Shown here: positions 45,490 through 58,017 of the stretch, in pieces
Layout: every line of letters starts with the position of its first letter
Numbering within the stretch: position 1 is the stretch's first letter
From: Siphonodentalium dalli
Taxonomy: Eukaryota > Mollusca > Scaphopoda > Gadilida > Siphonodentaliidae
DNA: 64,000 bases
Direction: 5' to 3'
Assembly: GCA_032622095.1 (NCBI GenBank)
Contig: CP136068.1
Coordinates: 121,773,989-121,837,988 of the forward strand
Translations under genes and position numbers: made by a program
Notes under the pieces: model-generated
The model's input: the letters and a program-made list of their open reading frames with translations, nothing else
The model's database searches: none
What the model was told of the DNA's origin: nothing

Positions 45490-46405
45490 AAGATATGTTT
45501 TGGGACATGTGAATATTACACATGTATGAATCACTAACTACATTTAGTAAACATAACTTTGACCTGGAAATATTCAAAATCATAACAAATTTTATTCCAA
45601 CAATGTGGTTGTATTTTGTTTTAAATATCATATCCAAAGAAAAATTTGGCATTTGCGAGAATATGTTTTGGAACATTATAATAGTATACAGGTATGAATC
45701 AGTTCTTAGCATCTAGTAACATTCAATTGATCTGAAAAGCATTCAAAACCATAAAAATAACTATTTATTTTAAAAATGTGGTTAAAAATCTCTTCTAAAA
45801 TATTAGATAGTAAGAAACATTTTTACGTTTGTGAGTACATGTATATATTGTCTAATTCACACAATTTTGGACATGTGAATATTACACACGTTTGAATCAC
45901 TTCCTAGCATTAAGTAAACATAAATATAAGCAAAAAAACTTTTATAATAATTTGTTTATTTGAACAATGAGATTTAAAAAATTTAAAATAATATACCTAG
46001 TATAATACTCAGAAGAAAAAAATTGGTATTTGTGGGCAAATGAAAACTAATTCACATATTTAGGGACATATGAATAGTATATACAGATATGAATTAATTC
46101 CTAGCATCTAGTAAATATAAATAACATTAAAAACCTTCAATAAAAATATGCATTTATTTAAAACATATGGTTGAAAAGTTGTGAAGTAATATTCAATGAA
46201 CATTTTAGTTTACACAGACCAATTCACATGTTTTGGAACTTGTGAGTAATACACATGTTTTTATTTGAATACTGTTCAATGAAATTTTTAAATAATTTTG
46301 TTCAAAGAAAAAAATCGGCATTTGTGAGTACCGGTATATATAGACCAACTCAAATGTCATAGGACAAATTAATAGTACACATGTATGATGTTTCTGCATT
46401 TATTT
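45490..46405. repeat. Old, diverged tandem array (~170-195-bp unit, ~5 units)
   Basis: TTTTGGGACATGTGAATATT followed by CACATGTATGAATCA and CATTTAGTAAACATAA recurs in diverged form at about 45498, 45668, 45867, 46057 and 46229. Lengths and bases have drifted, unlike the uniform Helentron core. Confidence 0.8.
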
Positions 46406-46441
46406 TTGTACAGAAAAGCAAATTGTATAATATATCCAGAG

Positions 46442-46765
46442 TACAGTAATGCCCTAAATAATCGACTCCTTAACCACAGCAGAATTATGAGTAACTTTTC
46501 AGGATTTAGTCGGAAGAGCTTTCCGATGAATGGCAACAAGCCATATATCCAGAGTACAGTAATGCCCTAAATAATCGACTCCTTAACCACAGCAGAATTA
46601 TGGGTAACTTTTCAGGATTTAGTCGGAAATATGGCTTGTTGCCATTCATCGGAAAGCTCTCATTGAGAGCTTTCCAATGAATGGCAACAAGCCATATTTC
46701 CGACTAAATCCAGAAAAGTTACCCATAATTCTGATGTGGAGTCGATTATTTAGAGCATTACAGTA
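46442..46765. mobile_element. B-family MITE with partial tandem copy
   Basis: A truncated B arm (46442-46535) ends in CATATATCCAGAGTACAG, which also precedes the full hairpin that follows, so flank plus arm was duplicated (~113 bp). The right end decays to GCATTACAG-TA. Confidence 0.85.
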
Positions 46766-46989
46766 TTTTGCACAATAATTGCACACAGGTCTTTAATAGT
46801 TAACCAACTTTAGAGCAATGACACAAAAATGTCAATACAATTATGCATGTCAAGTTTGTTATCAACTAACCATATTGACATAATAGTATTTGATTTATCC
46901 CATATATTGATATTTGAGATTTGTATGTGGCATATATTCAACATTGATTGTAGTTTGCCATATATTTTTTGTTCATTCAATATATATTT

Positions 46990-47236
46990 TTAACTGTTCC
47001 ATGACAGGAGATTCCTGAAATTGTATGAAAACCTTGTGCCAATGCATTCTCTTATAAAAGCGAGTCTCCCATAGGGAGCCTCACATATAAAAGAGAATAT
47101 ATTGGCCAACAATATTTACCTTGACCTTGTAAGCCAGTGCATTCCCCCTGTGGGAGACTCACATTTATATGAGAAAATGCACTGGCACAGGGTCTTTGAT
47201 GCTCGACAAGAGTAGATCCCTTCATCAAAGGATTAA
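46990..47236. mobile_element. C3-family MITE
   Basis: TTAA-CTGTTCCATGACAGGAG and CCCTTCATCAAAGGA-TTAA, with one intact and one shortened palindrome. Confidence 0.75.
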
Positions 47237-47302
47237 CCAAAAGTTTAACCCAATGGCCACCAATATGCACCCCTCCCTCCCCTTATTATGTTCGGCATCA
47301 TC

Positions 47303-47400
47303 TACAGTAATGCCCGAAGTATATGACCCTTTAACCACAGCAGAATCATGGGAAATTTTTCAGGATTTAGTCAGAAATGTGGCTTGCTGCCATTAAAATA
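47303..47400. mobile_element. B-family half element
   Basis: One arm from TA-CAGTAATGCCCGAAGTATA to GTGGCTTGCTGCCATT. Confidence 0.75.
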
Positions 47401-47491
47401 ACGGTTCATTGTTTGTGAAATAATGTACAATTTCGGCAATAACCATCCGTTATCATATAAACTGAACATGTTTAACTATGATAGCCATATT

Positions 47492-47642
47492 TTAACCCTT
47501 TACTAAAGCATCATGGATGAGTAGTTATCAAATAGAAAATGTTCAGATAATAAGTTCAACAACCATATGAACAAATTAACTGCATATTTCCCAAGGGAAC
47601 TACTTGCAATGAGTATGTTGTATACATGTAGAAAGGATTATA
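47492..47642. mobile_element. C4-family element, short
   Basis: TTAA-CCCTTTACTAAAGC and GTAGAAAGGATTA, with the GTTCAGATAATAAGTTCAAC interior typical of C4. Confidence 0.55.
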
Positions 47643-47656
47643 GTGATTGTAGGCAG

Positions 47657-48055
47657 GCCTCAAAATATGGTGCTGGACATTTGCAGAATGAGGTCCCCAG
47701 AGGGTGAATTTAGTGATGCTAGCCCACTGTGAACCTCATTCTGCTTAGGACTCAACTTATCTGGAAAGTATTTTTATTATCAAATTAACAAGTTTTTTTA
47801 GTTTCTTTAGAAATTTCTTTAGAAGATACTTTTTCTTTTTTAGTTTAGTTTCACTATATCCCCAAATTGGCAGATGACACAATGCTTAATCAAGATGCCC
47901 AATGGATGCCCATCACCATCTTGGAATTTGAATATGTAGCTAGGCCTCCCATAGCAAATGAGAGGCCATGCAGAATGAGGTCCCCAGAGGATAAATTTGC
48001 TGATGCCAGCCCACCGGGGACCCTCATTCTGAAAATGTCCCGCACCATAGTTTGA
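47657..48055. mobile_element. A-related MITE with divergent ends
   Basis: CTCAAAATATGGTGCTGGAC at left and GTCCCGCACCATAGTTTGAG at right replace the usual A ends, while the inner GCAGAATGAGGTCCCC foldbacks are kept. A TSD was not resolved. A short piece of the same end is at 11855-11885. Confidence 0.7.
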
Positions 48056-48139
48056 GAGCTGGATTCAGCATATATACATGATCAACACAAATATGTGAGT
48101 CAGTCTGTGGCCAGGAAAAAAAAGATGAAAACTTATGTC

Positions 48140-48540
48140 TTAACCCTTTACCCAACAAACCGGCCAAAACCGGCCAAATAAAGCTTCAACAGCCTAAAAT
48201 ATCTTCGGTCTGTCTCAATAGAACCATACAAATATGGATATCATTGGAACCGGCTCCTTGACCACATTGTGATAGTTACAGTTATGCCCTGTGCCAATGC
48301 ATTCTCTTATATATGCGAGTCGACCATAGGTCGCCTCGCATATATAAGAGAATGCATTGGCCTAAAAATAAATAAAAATTTAACACTTTTTACCATTTTT
48401 TCTTACATTCTTTAACAATTTTATAATTTTTAATGTGTTAAGCCAATGCATTCTCTTATATATGCGAGGCGACCTATGGTCGACTCGCATATATAAGAGA
48501 ATGCATTGGCACAGGGCCCTTCTGTTGGGTAAAGGGTTAA
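48140..48540. mobile_element. C1-family MITE
   Basis: TTAA-CCCTTTACCCAACAAACC and TTGGGTAAAGGG-TTAA, with two complete palindromic modules. Confidence 0.95.
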
Positions 48541-48678
48541 AATAACATCCTCTGTGTAATTTTCAAATGCCAAAGGTAGGTGATATACTATCATTTTCAA
48601 CATACTAACCAGCCTTGTAACAGAATTTAACAACTGCTACAAAGAAAAGAATGCTTGAATGATAATGGAATTTGAACT

Positions 48679-48939
48679 TTAACTCCTTCATGACGGGAGT
48701 TGCATTGATGCAGCATTAAAGACCCTGTGCCAGTGCATTCTATTATATATGCAAGTCTCCCACAGGGAGCCTTGTATATATAAGAGAATGCACTGGCTTA
48801 CAAGATCAAGGTATTATTGTTAGGCCAATGCATTCTCTTAAATATGCGAGGCGCCCTATGGCAACTCGCATATATAAGAGAATACAATGGCACAGAGTAT
48901 TCGAAAAAATTCAGGAAGCTCCAGTCATGAAAGGGCTAA
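48679..48939. mobile_element. C3-family MITE
   Basis: TTAA-CTCCTTCATGACGGGAG and GCTCCAGTCATGAAAGGG-CTAA (right flank mutated), two palindromes. Confidence 0.8.
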
Positions 48940-49000
48940 ATACTCATAAAGAGGAAATGTGCCCCACACATTTTTTTCACCAGTTATGGGTACATCATAG

Positions 49001-49227
49001 TACAGTAATGTCCTACATAATCGACCCCTAAACCACAGCAGAATTATGGGAAATTTTTCGGGATTTAGTTGGAAATATGGTTTGCTCAACTTTGCTGCCA
49101 TTCATCGGAAAGCTCTCGGTGAGAGCTTTCCTATGAATGGCAAAAAGCCATATTTCCAACTGAATCCTGAAAAATTTCCCATAATTCTGCTGTGGTTAAA
49201 GGGTCATATACTTCGGGCATTACTGTA
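49001..49227. mobile_element. B-family foldback MITE
   Basis: TA-CAGTAATGTCCTACATAATC and CTTCGGGCATTACTG-TA, centre GCTCTCGGTGAGAGC. Confidence 0.92.
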
Positions 49228-49561
49228 ATATTGTATCTAATAGTTTTTTTTAATATACTGCCATATTATGAATCTAGTCCTCCTCCAATATGACTGCCAA
49301 AACCACCCAAAGTGCACTATATTAAACCTATTTTTTCTTCAAAATGTTCCCTGGTGAGCATGGCCCAGGACCCCCTGGCGTACTTCAATGTACTTGTGCC
49401 AGCTGCACTCGGGTGTGTCACACTAATCTTTTGATAGTGACACCAAGTCTGGATCACATTAGTATATGTTGACGCCACAGACTTTTCTGTTTATTGTAAA
49501 CCCAATGAATATGTACCTGTACTGAAATACCAATGCGGGGCGTGTGTCACGATAATCTAAG
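49228..49561. other. No feature recognised
   Basis: No gene or repeat was recognised between the B element and the E copy. Confidence 0.4.
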
Positions 49562-50250
49562 TATAAAGGTACTCAATCCGATTTGATGGTCCCCATATAA
49601 TCAGATTCCAACAACAACATTTTATAAATGCCCCTTCAGTTATCAGAATTGATTAAGTGCCCAAAAATAATGCTAACCACTGTCAACTACATGTATAGTA
49701 TAAACTTTCCCGAAATGTGTTATTTATCAACATGTTGTTTGACGAAATTTGGCCTTATTACCAACAGAAAGCCTCTTGATTTTAGAGTTATCCATCTTCA
49801 TCTGCAATTTGGTCCGAGACTGTCGGCTCGAATATTGTTTACTGGGCCACGAATAATTCTCGATGGTGAAAAATACTAGATGTCAAAAATTGATATCTAA
49901 TAACTCTGAGCTTTGATAGGTATGTTCCTCGACTCAAATCAGATATTTTTTACCCCCAAATCCAAATAAATAGTAATTGACGGGTGCTTAACCCTTTGAG
50001 TGCCAGGGGCCGATCTAATCGGCCCTAAACCTACACAATAAGTCTGTTAAAGAATATAATAAAATATATTAAAATTGTTAAAAAGTCTAAAAAAAAAAAA
50101 AAAAATTGTTAGGCCAATGCATTCTCTTATATATGCGAGGCGACCTATGGTCGACTCGCATATATAAGAGAATGCATTGGCACAGGGTATATGGGTTGAT
50201 ACAAAAATCGACCTGGCACTCAAAGGGTTAATCAGATTATGCACCTTTAA
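49562..50250. mobile_element. E-family element (copy 2) with nested C2
   Basis: TATAAAGGTACTCAATCCGA at left and TCAGATTATGCACCTTTAAA at right are diverged E ends. The inner CAGATTCCAACAACAACA also matches E copy 1. A C2 element interrupts it near the right end. Confidence 0.75.
49988..50231. mobile_element. C2-family MITE nested in E
   Basis: TTAA-CCCTTTGAGTGCCAGGGG and CCTGGCACTCAAAGGG-TTAA, with one palindromic module. Confidence 0.93.
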
Positions 50251-50284
50251 AGGATGGATCATATCTTCCTGAAAATGTTTTAAA

Positions 50285-50402
50285 TACAGTAATGCCCTAA
50301 TTAATCAACTTCTTAACCACAGGAGAATTATGGGTAACTTTTCAGGATTTAGTTGGAAATATGGCTTGTTGCCATTCATCGGAAAGCTCTCACCGAGAGC
50401 TA
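50285..50402. mobile_element. B-family half element
   Basis: TA-CAGTAATGCCCTAATTAATC to the centre GCTCTCACCGAGAGCT; the second arm is replaced by the minisatellite. Confidence 0.82.
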
Positions 50403-50600
50403 CTGGGATGATTTTGGTGGGTCCTGCTACGTTCTACTGGTTTAGCCATGATGTTGGTGTGTCCAGCTTTTACATATGTAGCTACTGGGATGATGTTGGT
50501 GGGTCCTGCTATGATGTTGGTGGGTCCTGCTATGATGTTGGTAGGTTCTACTGGTTCAGCTATGATGTCCGTGTGTTCTACTGATTTAGCTATTATATCT
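50403..50600. repeat. ~21-bp minisatellite
   Basis: GATGTTGGTGGGTCCTGCTAT and variants repeat about six times. A related block in inverse orientation lies at 52376-52437 (CCAACATCATAG...). Confidence 0.75.
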
Positions 50601-50804
50601 ATAGCGGGGCAAAGCAATACTGTTAAAAAAGTACCATTAAAAGTACCATTATTTTTCCGAACGATTCTGAACAATTCGAGAAAAAGCCACTGACTGCAGG
50701 ATAACTAAAAAAAATAGATTTTGAAATACTACGTTGGTTGTTGGAAAACTATTTAAAGAGCAATTCAAATTGTTATCGGTTTGCAATAGTTCTGACAGCC
50801 CTTG

Positions 50805-51815
50805 TTAAAGGGACCCAAGGCACTCGAAGTGGGTATAATAAGTGCATAAGATATAAATGTGTGTAAAAACAATACCACAAAGAAGAAAATGAAGAAATAG
50901 AAAAACATTCTTATATTCATTATTGATAGTTCACACATGATGAAATGTCGTGTGTTGATACCATTGTTATGTAAACAGAACAGATACAGCTCATCACCGA
51001 GTAAGTTCAAATATTTTATTCTAAACTGGTCTGAACCTGATTTCAGAATATTTTTCAATGCTTTGACCTTTTCCAATGTTTACTGTCAAGTTTTGATTAA
51101 ACTGTGGTATCTAATTGGTTTTTGATCGGTAATCATACATCAATCACTGTGACAGTAATATTTAAATAACAATGGTTTCAATATGCGTAATCTCATTATA
51201 CAAGAGTTAGTAATAATGAAAATAAGAATGAAATTGATAAATTTTTACATATTACTTGTAGCAAGCCTGATTATAGTGTGTCGGTCATTTGCAGAATGAG
51301 GTCCCCAGAAGGTGAATTTAGTGACACTCTCCCGCATAGCGGGCTAACATCACTAAATTCACCCTCTGGGGACCTCATTCTGCTTAGGCCTCATTTCCCT
51401 GGAAAGTTTCTTTATTATCAAATTTCTATAGGAACTTCTTCACATAGATTCTATTTCTTTTTTAGTTTAGTTTCTCTGTATCCCCAAATTGGCAGACGAC
51501 ACATTGCTTAATCGAGGTTCCCAATTGGTGTACATCACAATATTCACCATTTGGGAACTGCAATCTGAGTCCATGTTTCCCACAGCAGATGAAGCCATGC
51601 GGAATGAGGTCCCAAGAGTTTGAATTTGATGATGCTAGCCCACTATGCGGGATAGCATCACTAAATTCACCCTCTTGGGTCCTGAGACCTCATTCTGCAA
51701 ATGATAGGCACAATAAACTCAGGCTTAACTTGTTGATGATAGTTGTTTTATAGACTTTCATAAAAGTTATGTTATTTTACATGAACCCCACTTCAAAGCC
51801 TTTGGGTCCCTTTAA
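50805..51815. mobile_element. F-family element (TTAA TSD) with nested A element
   Basis: TTAA-AGGGACCCAAGGCACTCG at left and GCCTTTGGGTCCCT-TTAA at right. It shares interior sequence with the F copy at 58018-58844. An A element is inserted at 51262. Confidence 0.8.
51262..51727. mobile_element. A-family MITE, 8-bp TSD, nested in F
   Basis: ACTTGTAG and ACTTGTTG flank CAAGCCTGATTATAGTGTG and AAACTCAGGCTTA. Confidence 0.92.
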
Positions 51816-52046
51816 AATATATTCAGATATACATGTATGTGTACCATTGGCAGGGCCAGGATTTCCCTGACATAGGGGCTATTATCCCCTGACAGGGAGG
51901 GGACTATAGCTACCAGACTAACCATTTCAGATCTCCCCGATGAGAGGGGGGGGCTAACCATCCCTGACAGGGGGCTGTATCCCCCTGACCCCTCCCCTTG
52001 GGCCACCCCTGATGTGTACCTAAATACTTCCTGCAGATAATGGCAT

Positions 52047-52286
52047 TTAATCCGTTGAGTGCCAGGGGCCGATATTATCGGCCCTAAACCTACACAATAA
52101 GTCTGTTAAAGAATATAATAAAATATATTAAAATTGTAAAAAATTGTAAAAAAAAAAAAATGTTAGGCCAATGCATTCTCTTATATATGCGAGGCGACCT
52201 ATGGTCGACTCGCATATATAAGAGAATGCATTGGCACAGGGTATATGGGTTGATACAAAAATCGGACCTGGCACTCAAAGGGTTAA
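52047..52286. mobile_element. C2-family MITE
   Basis: TTAA-TCCGTTGAGTGCCAGGGG and CTGGCACTCAAAGGG-TTAA, one palindromic module. Confidence 0.92.
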
Positions 52287-55200
52287 ACCTGTGAAAGATT
52301 TCGACAATGACAATTTTTGAAAAATAAACAATAATTTTTAATAACAGCAAATTAATAACATCATCACTTTGCCTACCAACATCAGAGCAGTACCCACCAA
52401 CATCATAGCTATACAACATACCAACATCATAAATATACAGCAATACCACTTGACAAAGTGTGCTTCCATTTGGACATTCAACACTGTTTGGTCAGCTTCA
52501 CAAAGTAACCCAATATAATGGCAGCATGGAGATTCAGAGGAAATAATGGCACCATGCATTCAAACACAATGAACAATATGTATTAAAATATATCAAATAT
52601 CTATAATACAAACTATTACAAGTATAAACACCCCCTTGTGCTGGATAGTGTAGGTAAAAATGAAGCATTTTATTGTTAACACACATAAAAGTGTGAGAAT
52701 AGAACTCCTATCCTCACCTTGAGTCCGGACATAAAATCCATCAAAATATGAAAATATGATGCGGCACATCAACAAATCTCCTTCTGCCGTGGCTCGTACA
52801 ACAAGAAACAACCATCATTGTGTACACTTAAAACAGTTCCCTGCCATACATCCATGAGAAATAATCAAGTTTAATCACAAATTTAAACAGTACTTTATAG
52901 CATGTCCTAGAATTCCATGAGTAAATAAAGGCTGTTCCATTCTTTAGCACCACTGCATGGTCTTTGATCCTGACCTTATATTTGTTATTAGACAAACTGG
53001 ATGAAGGAATTCGCCAGAGAAACTGTTATCTTATTGGTGTAGGCATGGGGCATAACTGAAGACTACAGCTGCTGGCATACTTCATCATAACACATACTAC
53101 TCTTGCATGCCAGTAGCAGACAACCATGAAGCCGCGCAAGTCAGCCCAAATTATATCTAAACAGATCCATTGCCGAATTCCCCTTAAATATTATAAACAT
53201 AACAAAAAAACAACAAGCTTTTAACATGATGCTCACACGCCTTACATGAGTAGTTGCAGGCCATAAGATATATATATATTATTTAGGGGAATTCTATCAA
53301 GATTATGGCATGGGAAATTTACCATTGTCGGAATGGGAGATGTTACTATCAGGGATGTAGTTAGATTGGACTTGGTAAATAGGAAGGTGGGGTAGGGTGG
53401 GTCGCCCAACTTGGAATTTCCAACAGCACCCCCACCTCATTAGAAATCTCAACTTCATTTGGAATTTTTTTCCAACTGAATCCTAAAAGTTCTCTACCAC
53501 TGGTTGGAAAATTAACACCCTTTATGCTAACACCCCCCCCCCCCCCCCCCACACAACATGTGGTTGAAATATGTCAAACTGATGGTTGGTCTAAAAGGGC
53601 CATGCGAATCAGGGGGGGGGGGGTCGCGGAAATTTTTTACATATATGGGGCGAAAAAAATGTTTTTGCCCCACTCGGGGACCCACCACCCCTCTACCAGG
53701 TTAGTATGATTTATAATTTATATCATATTAGTCATGTTTATATTCTAGCTTTATGTTGCATATGGAATAAGTTGAGACTTTAATACCAAAAGCTACTTTT
53801 ATAGTTACATTGCTCTATCCTGCTATATCCTAAATTGAATATCAAAGCAACCAATAATAAACAAGCAACTAATAATTACAATACCATATGTATTGGCAGT
53901 CAAATAACTGGAACTCCAGATATACTACCTTACTACATGTATCTGTACAGTACGTAACTGCTTAGACTTGTGAATAATAACTGTGGTTGAATTAATAACA
54001 CAAAAGGCTAAGCTTTCATATTGTTATCCAAATAGTATGAACTTTTTGTATGAGTTATTTTGTTTTATAGTTTTAACCCAGTGGAATATAGTGGAATTGT
54101 TATTTTTGTTTGTATCATCAAGTTTATCTTGATAACAAATAATATCCATTATGTGGATTAAGAACAGAAGATGGTAATCATTTCATAATTATGCTTATAT
54201 GCAAGCATTGTTGACTGATCGTGTCTGAGCATATAATTATGTTATAACAGTAAACAAATTTGTCAAAAGTAATTGCAAAATTCATCACAGAATTCATCAA
54301 TATAAACTCAGCTTTATATTTTGTTCAAACCCTTAAAGGGATACACATGTGTATATATATAGCTATAACATACACTTTGACGTCCAATTGAAAGGCTATC
54401 TTGGATATGCATATTATAAATGTTTGTTCTTGTGTTTTAATGTTTGTTATATGATTTGTTTATATATATATAATATATCTTTCATCCGTCGAAATCTGGT
54501 ACATTAAATTAATTTTGACATACATCATCATACATACACCCCTAAATGGTAGTTAGTTCTGGTTAGTATGTTTTAAATAGCCTAGTGTGTCATATGGTTG
54601 ATATTAACAGATTACATGAGCACAAAAACAGTGATTTTAAGTGGAGGAAAAAATTCGCATTTTTTGTCATTTACGCATTTTTTTCGGGTCCAAATGACCC
54701 ACCCACCCCTGCCCTATATATGGAATTTTTGTGCGCTATCCCCCCCACCCCCCCCCCCCCCCCTGTGCGAATCAGGAATTTACAATCAAATAAAATCTCA
54801 AATTGAATCAGGGATGAGTTTCTAGAATGGAAACGAATCTCAAATTAAATATAAGCCTACACGTATATGAGCCAAAGCTGGGTATCAGTTTCAGCGAATC
54901 GTGATAACATAATGCCAGTTTTGTGAAACTGGGAAGTTTAGTGATCAATACCATGCGACCAATTCAGCACAAGGGCACTGGATGGGTGATGGAACGTGCA
55001 TGTTACAACATATACGACCCTCTGGCAAACCGCTAACAGTTTCAGTGAGAAAAATCTTCTTTCTTAAATAAAACTTGGTACAGTTTGTGTTTCAAAATCA
55101 TGAAAATTGTAAGTCTGCAAATAAATTTCAAGAATACCTGGATGTACAAGTCCCTGATTAATCAAGATTGTTCACATTCATAAAATGTTTTCGATATTTC

Positions 55201-55606
55201 CAATGACTCCCTACATTGACATGATCGGGTGAGAAATACACTGTATAACTGTTACGTCATTGGGAGGCATGGTTAAAATCAATCCAGCAAAACAAAAATA
55301 GTGATAGGCTAAAATTTTAGGCGTTACTACTATAGATTGACCTGTAGTTATTAAATTTGAAATTTTGAATAACACATCTTCAACCCCATGGTCTTTTTCA
55401 CCCAAATGAAAGCCAAGGAGAGTGATTCGAAATTCCTATGATCAAATCAAATTGAATCGAATCGGCAGCCAGATTCGCAAATCGATCGAATCTCGAAGCT
55501 TCACAGGGTCTAAAGATATTTTCGGACTGAAATTTCCAACTTTTGAAAAATTTGAACAAACCCTGGGTCTGCAACAGACTTTGCTAATAGTAAGGACTAC
55601 AAGACA
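52287..55606. other. Mostly unannotated, with poly-C/G runs
   Basis: No exon or TIR element was recognised. Homopolymer C or G runs lie at about 53528, 53612 and 54740. Proline- or glycine-rich frames crossing them are artefacts. A GAATCGA-type hAT end may lie at 55430-55515 (TCGAATCTCGAAGCTTCACA), with no partner found. Confidence 0.5.
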
Positions 55607-55823
55607 TACAGTAATGTCCTAAATAATCGAACCCTAAACCACAGCAGAATTATGGGAAATTTTTCAGGATTTAGTCGGAAATATGGCTTGCTGCCATTCA
55701 CCGGAAAGCTCTCGATGAGAGCTTTCCGATGAATGGCAACAAGCCATATTTCCGACTAAATCTTGAAAAATTTCCCATAATTCTGTTGTGGTTAAAGAGT
55801 CATATACTTTGGGCATTACTGTA
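55607..55823. mobile_element. B-family foldback MITE
   Basis: TA-CAGTAATGTCCTAAATAATC and GGGCATTACTG-TA, arms nearly complete. Confidence 0.93.
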
Positions 55824-56583
55824 TTACTTACTATTCGCTTAAGAACACCAAATCAGCTGCCAATGTTAAATTCCTATAAACTTCTTGAATTATGTCTGAT
55901 TAACAGGGATTTGACTGGGTTCAGACACATTTTTTTCAATATTTTATTAAATATAATCAGAAGGCTCTCTACTTGAGCAAATCACGCCAATTCCGAGGAA
56001 TATTGGTTTAAAAAAAAACAATGTTATTGTGTCATATTTTCTTGATGTTAGTTTTGAAGAATAATGTCAATGGTGAAAGTATGGTTATCATAGTTGTGAA
56101 TAATTTGAAAAGAAAAAAGTGCTGTTTAAAGACAATTTCCACACAAGTGGTGAGATATGCCTGTACAGCAAAGTAGGGACCCTTCAAATAATTTATTTTT
56201 AAAAATGTTCCCAGGCCTCTGTAGTCTGCGTCAATAGCTCATTACCCGAAAAGCTCAGGCTTCAAACACAAATTACACAAAGGCAAATGATTTCAAACTG
56301 TAACTAATTAGCTTCAAAATAGAGTAAATGGTTCTAATTTGAAAACTGCAATCTTAGTTTGCTTAGCATTGTTGCCAGGCCTGAGATAAGTTGGAGAAAT
56401 AAGATTTATTAAGGAGGTGTCCCCGCTGAGAACAATGCTTAAGAACTCCCTTTTGTTTGATAGGCATGTCCCTATCTTCCTTTGAAAAGCATTTATAGCT
56501 CAGGAATGAATGTAGACAAGATTTCACCCCTCATAAGAATTTATGTGACTTGCATTTTCAAAGGAAAAAAAAATACTCAAGTG
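55824..56583. other. No feature recognised
   Basis: AT-rich sequence without clear repeats or coding potential. Confidence 0.45.
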
Positions 56584-56776
56584 TTAACCCTTGCATCACT
56601 GGAACTTCCTGAAATTTAGCGAAAAAATCCTGTGATAATGCATTCTTTTTATTACATGTGTTAGTCTCCCACAGTGAGCCTCGCATATATAAGAGTATAC
56701 ACTGGCCTAACAATATTTACCTTGACTTTGTAAGCCAGTGAATTCTCTTATATATGCGAAACTCCCTACGGGTCTC
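56584..56776. mobile_element. C3-family MITE, right part lost
   Basis: TTAA-CCCTTGCATCACTGGAAC, one decayed palindrome and half of the second, stopping at CTCCCTACGGG. Confidence 0.7.
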
Positions 56777-57153
56777 TCTCAAGCCTGCACATAGTAAATT
56801 CTGATAAACTCTATACGATGTGTGAACAGCATCAGGTAACATCTACCAGTATTCTGTCCCCTCCTCATGCCACACAAATGAGCACGGTCCTGTATTTTAT
56901 ACCATAACACCCCCCCCCCCCCCCCCCCCCCACCACCCCACAGACCAGCCTTATCAAATATAAAAAAAATCGTCGGTTAGGCTCAATCAATATATGCAAT
57001 TGAAAACAATACAGGATTTTGTCCGATTTTTAACGGCCATTGCAGGCAGTCAAACTGTGTCCCCTAACCATATGCTCCCTATATCCCCCCCCCCCGAACT
57101 ACTTTGCTTTAATTGTGTTAAATTGAGTTCAGTCAAATGCACTGATCAGCAGT

Positions 57154-57316
57154 TACAGTAATGCCCTAAATAATCGACTCCTTAACCACAGCAGAATTAT
57201 GAGTAACTTTTCAGGATTTAGTCGGAAATATGGCTTGTCACCATATTTCCGACTAAATCCTGAAAAGTTACCCATAATTCTGCTGTGGTGAGTCGATTAT
57301 TTAGGACATTACTGTA
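57154..57316. mobile_element. B-family foldback MITE, centre deleted
   Basis: TA-CAGTAATGCCCTAAATAATC and GGACATTACTG-TA. The hairpin centre is cut to ATGGCTTGTCACCATATT. Confidence 0.88.
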
Positions 57317-57405
57317 TTATATAAACTGCTGATAGGTTTCTTTTATGTTTTCCCGAGTCATAAGGAAAAAAGATCATGTTTTCATCCTTTGAGAAACACG
57401 TTCTA

Positions 57406-57815
57406 CAAGCCTGCAAATAGTGTCTGTAATTTGCAGAATGAGGTCCCCAAACGGTGAATTTAGTGAAGCTATCCCGCACAACGGGCTAGAATCACCAAAT
57501 TCACCTTCTGGGGACCATTCTGCTTAGGCCTTGTGTTTTGGTAAGTATCTATAGTCTCAAATTAACATTGTTTTTAGTTACTTTTTCCCTTCTGGGAAGT
57601 TTCTAATCCATTAATTTTAAAATGAATAATCGAGGTGAATAATGAGTGAACATCACCCACTTCAACTGGGGAACTTCAATCTAAACCTAGCTTCCTAGCA
57701 GAATGAGGTTCCCAGAGGGTGAATTTGGTGATGCCAGCCATGCGGGATAGTGTCACTAAATTCACCATATGGGGACCTCATTCTGCAAATGACAGACACA
57801 ATATTTGCAGGTTTG
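57406..57815. mobile_element. A-family MITE with exact 8-bp TSD
   Basis: ACGTTCTA flanks both sides (57398-57405 and 57816-57823). The ends are CAAGCCTGCAAATAGTG and ATATTTGCAGGTTTG. Confidence 0.95.
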
Positions 57816-57861
57816 ACGTTCTATCTCAGGCTTTCTTTGACCAATCTGTGTGAAACATGGT

Positions 57862-57987
57862 GTAAGGTCTCCTTGACCACATCAGAATTATGGGAAACTT
57901 TTCAGGATTTGGTCGGAAATATGGCTTGTTGCCATTCACCATAATGCTGCTGTGGTTAAGGAGTCGATTATTTAGGGCATTACTGTA
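57862..57987. mobile_element. B-family half element with shortened second arm
   Basis: CAGAATTATGGGAAACTTTT through TTGCCATTCACC is joined directly to the last ~40 bp of the other arm, ending GGGCATTACTG-TA. Confidence 0.78.
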
Positions 57988-58017
57988 CTCATCAATGATG
58001 CTCTAGTAAAGAAATGA

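Noticed and set aside
50330-50693. Valine/glycine-rich open frames in several registers
   Set aside because: They are translations of the ~21-bp minisatellite next to half a B element.
53361-54800. G-quadruplex or coding interpretation of the C/G-rich stretch
   Set aside because: Homopolymer runs of uncertain length; no ordered G-tract pattern or exon borders that I could support.
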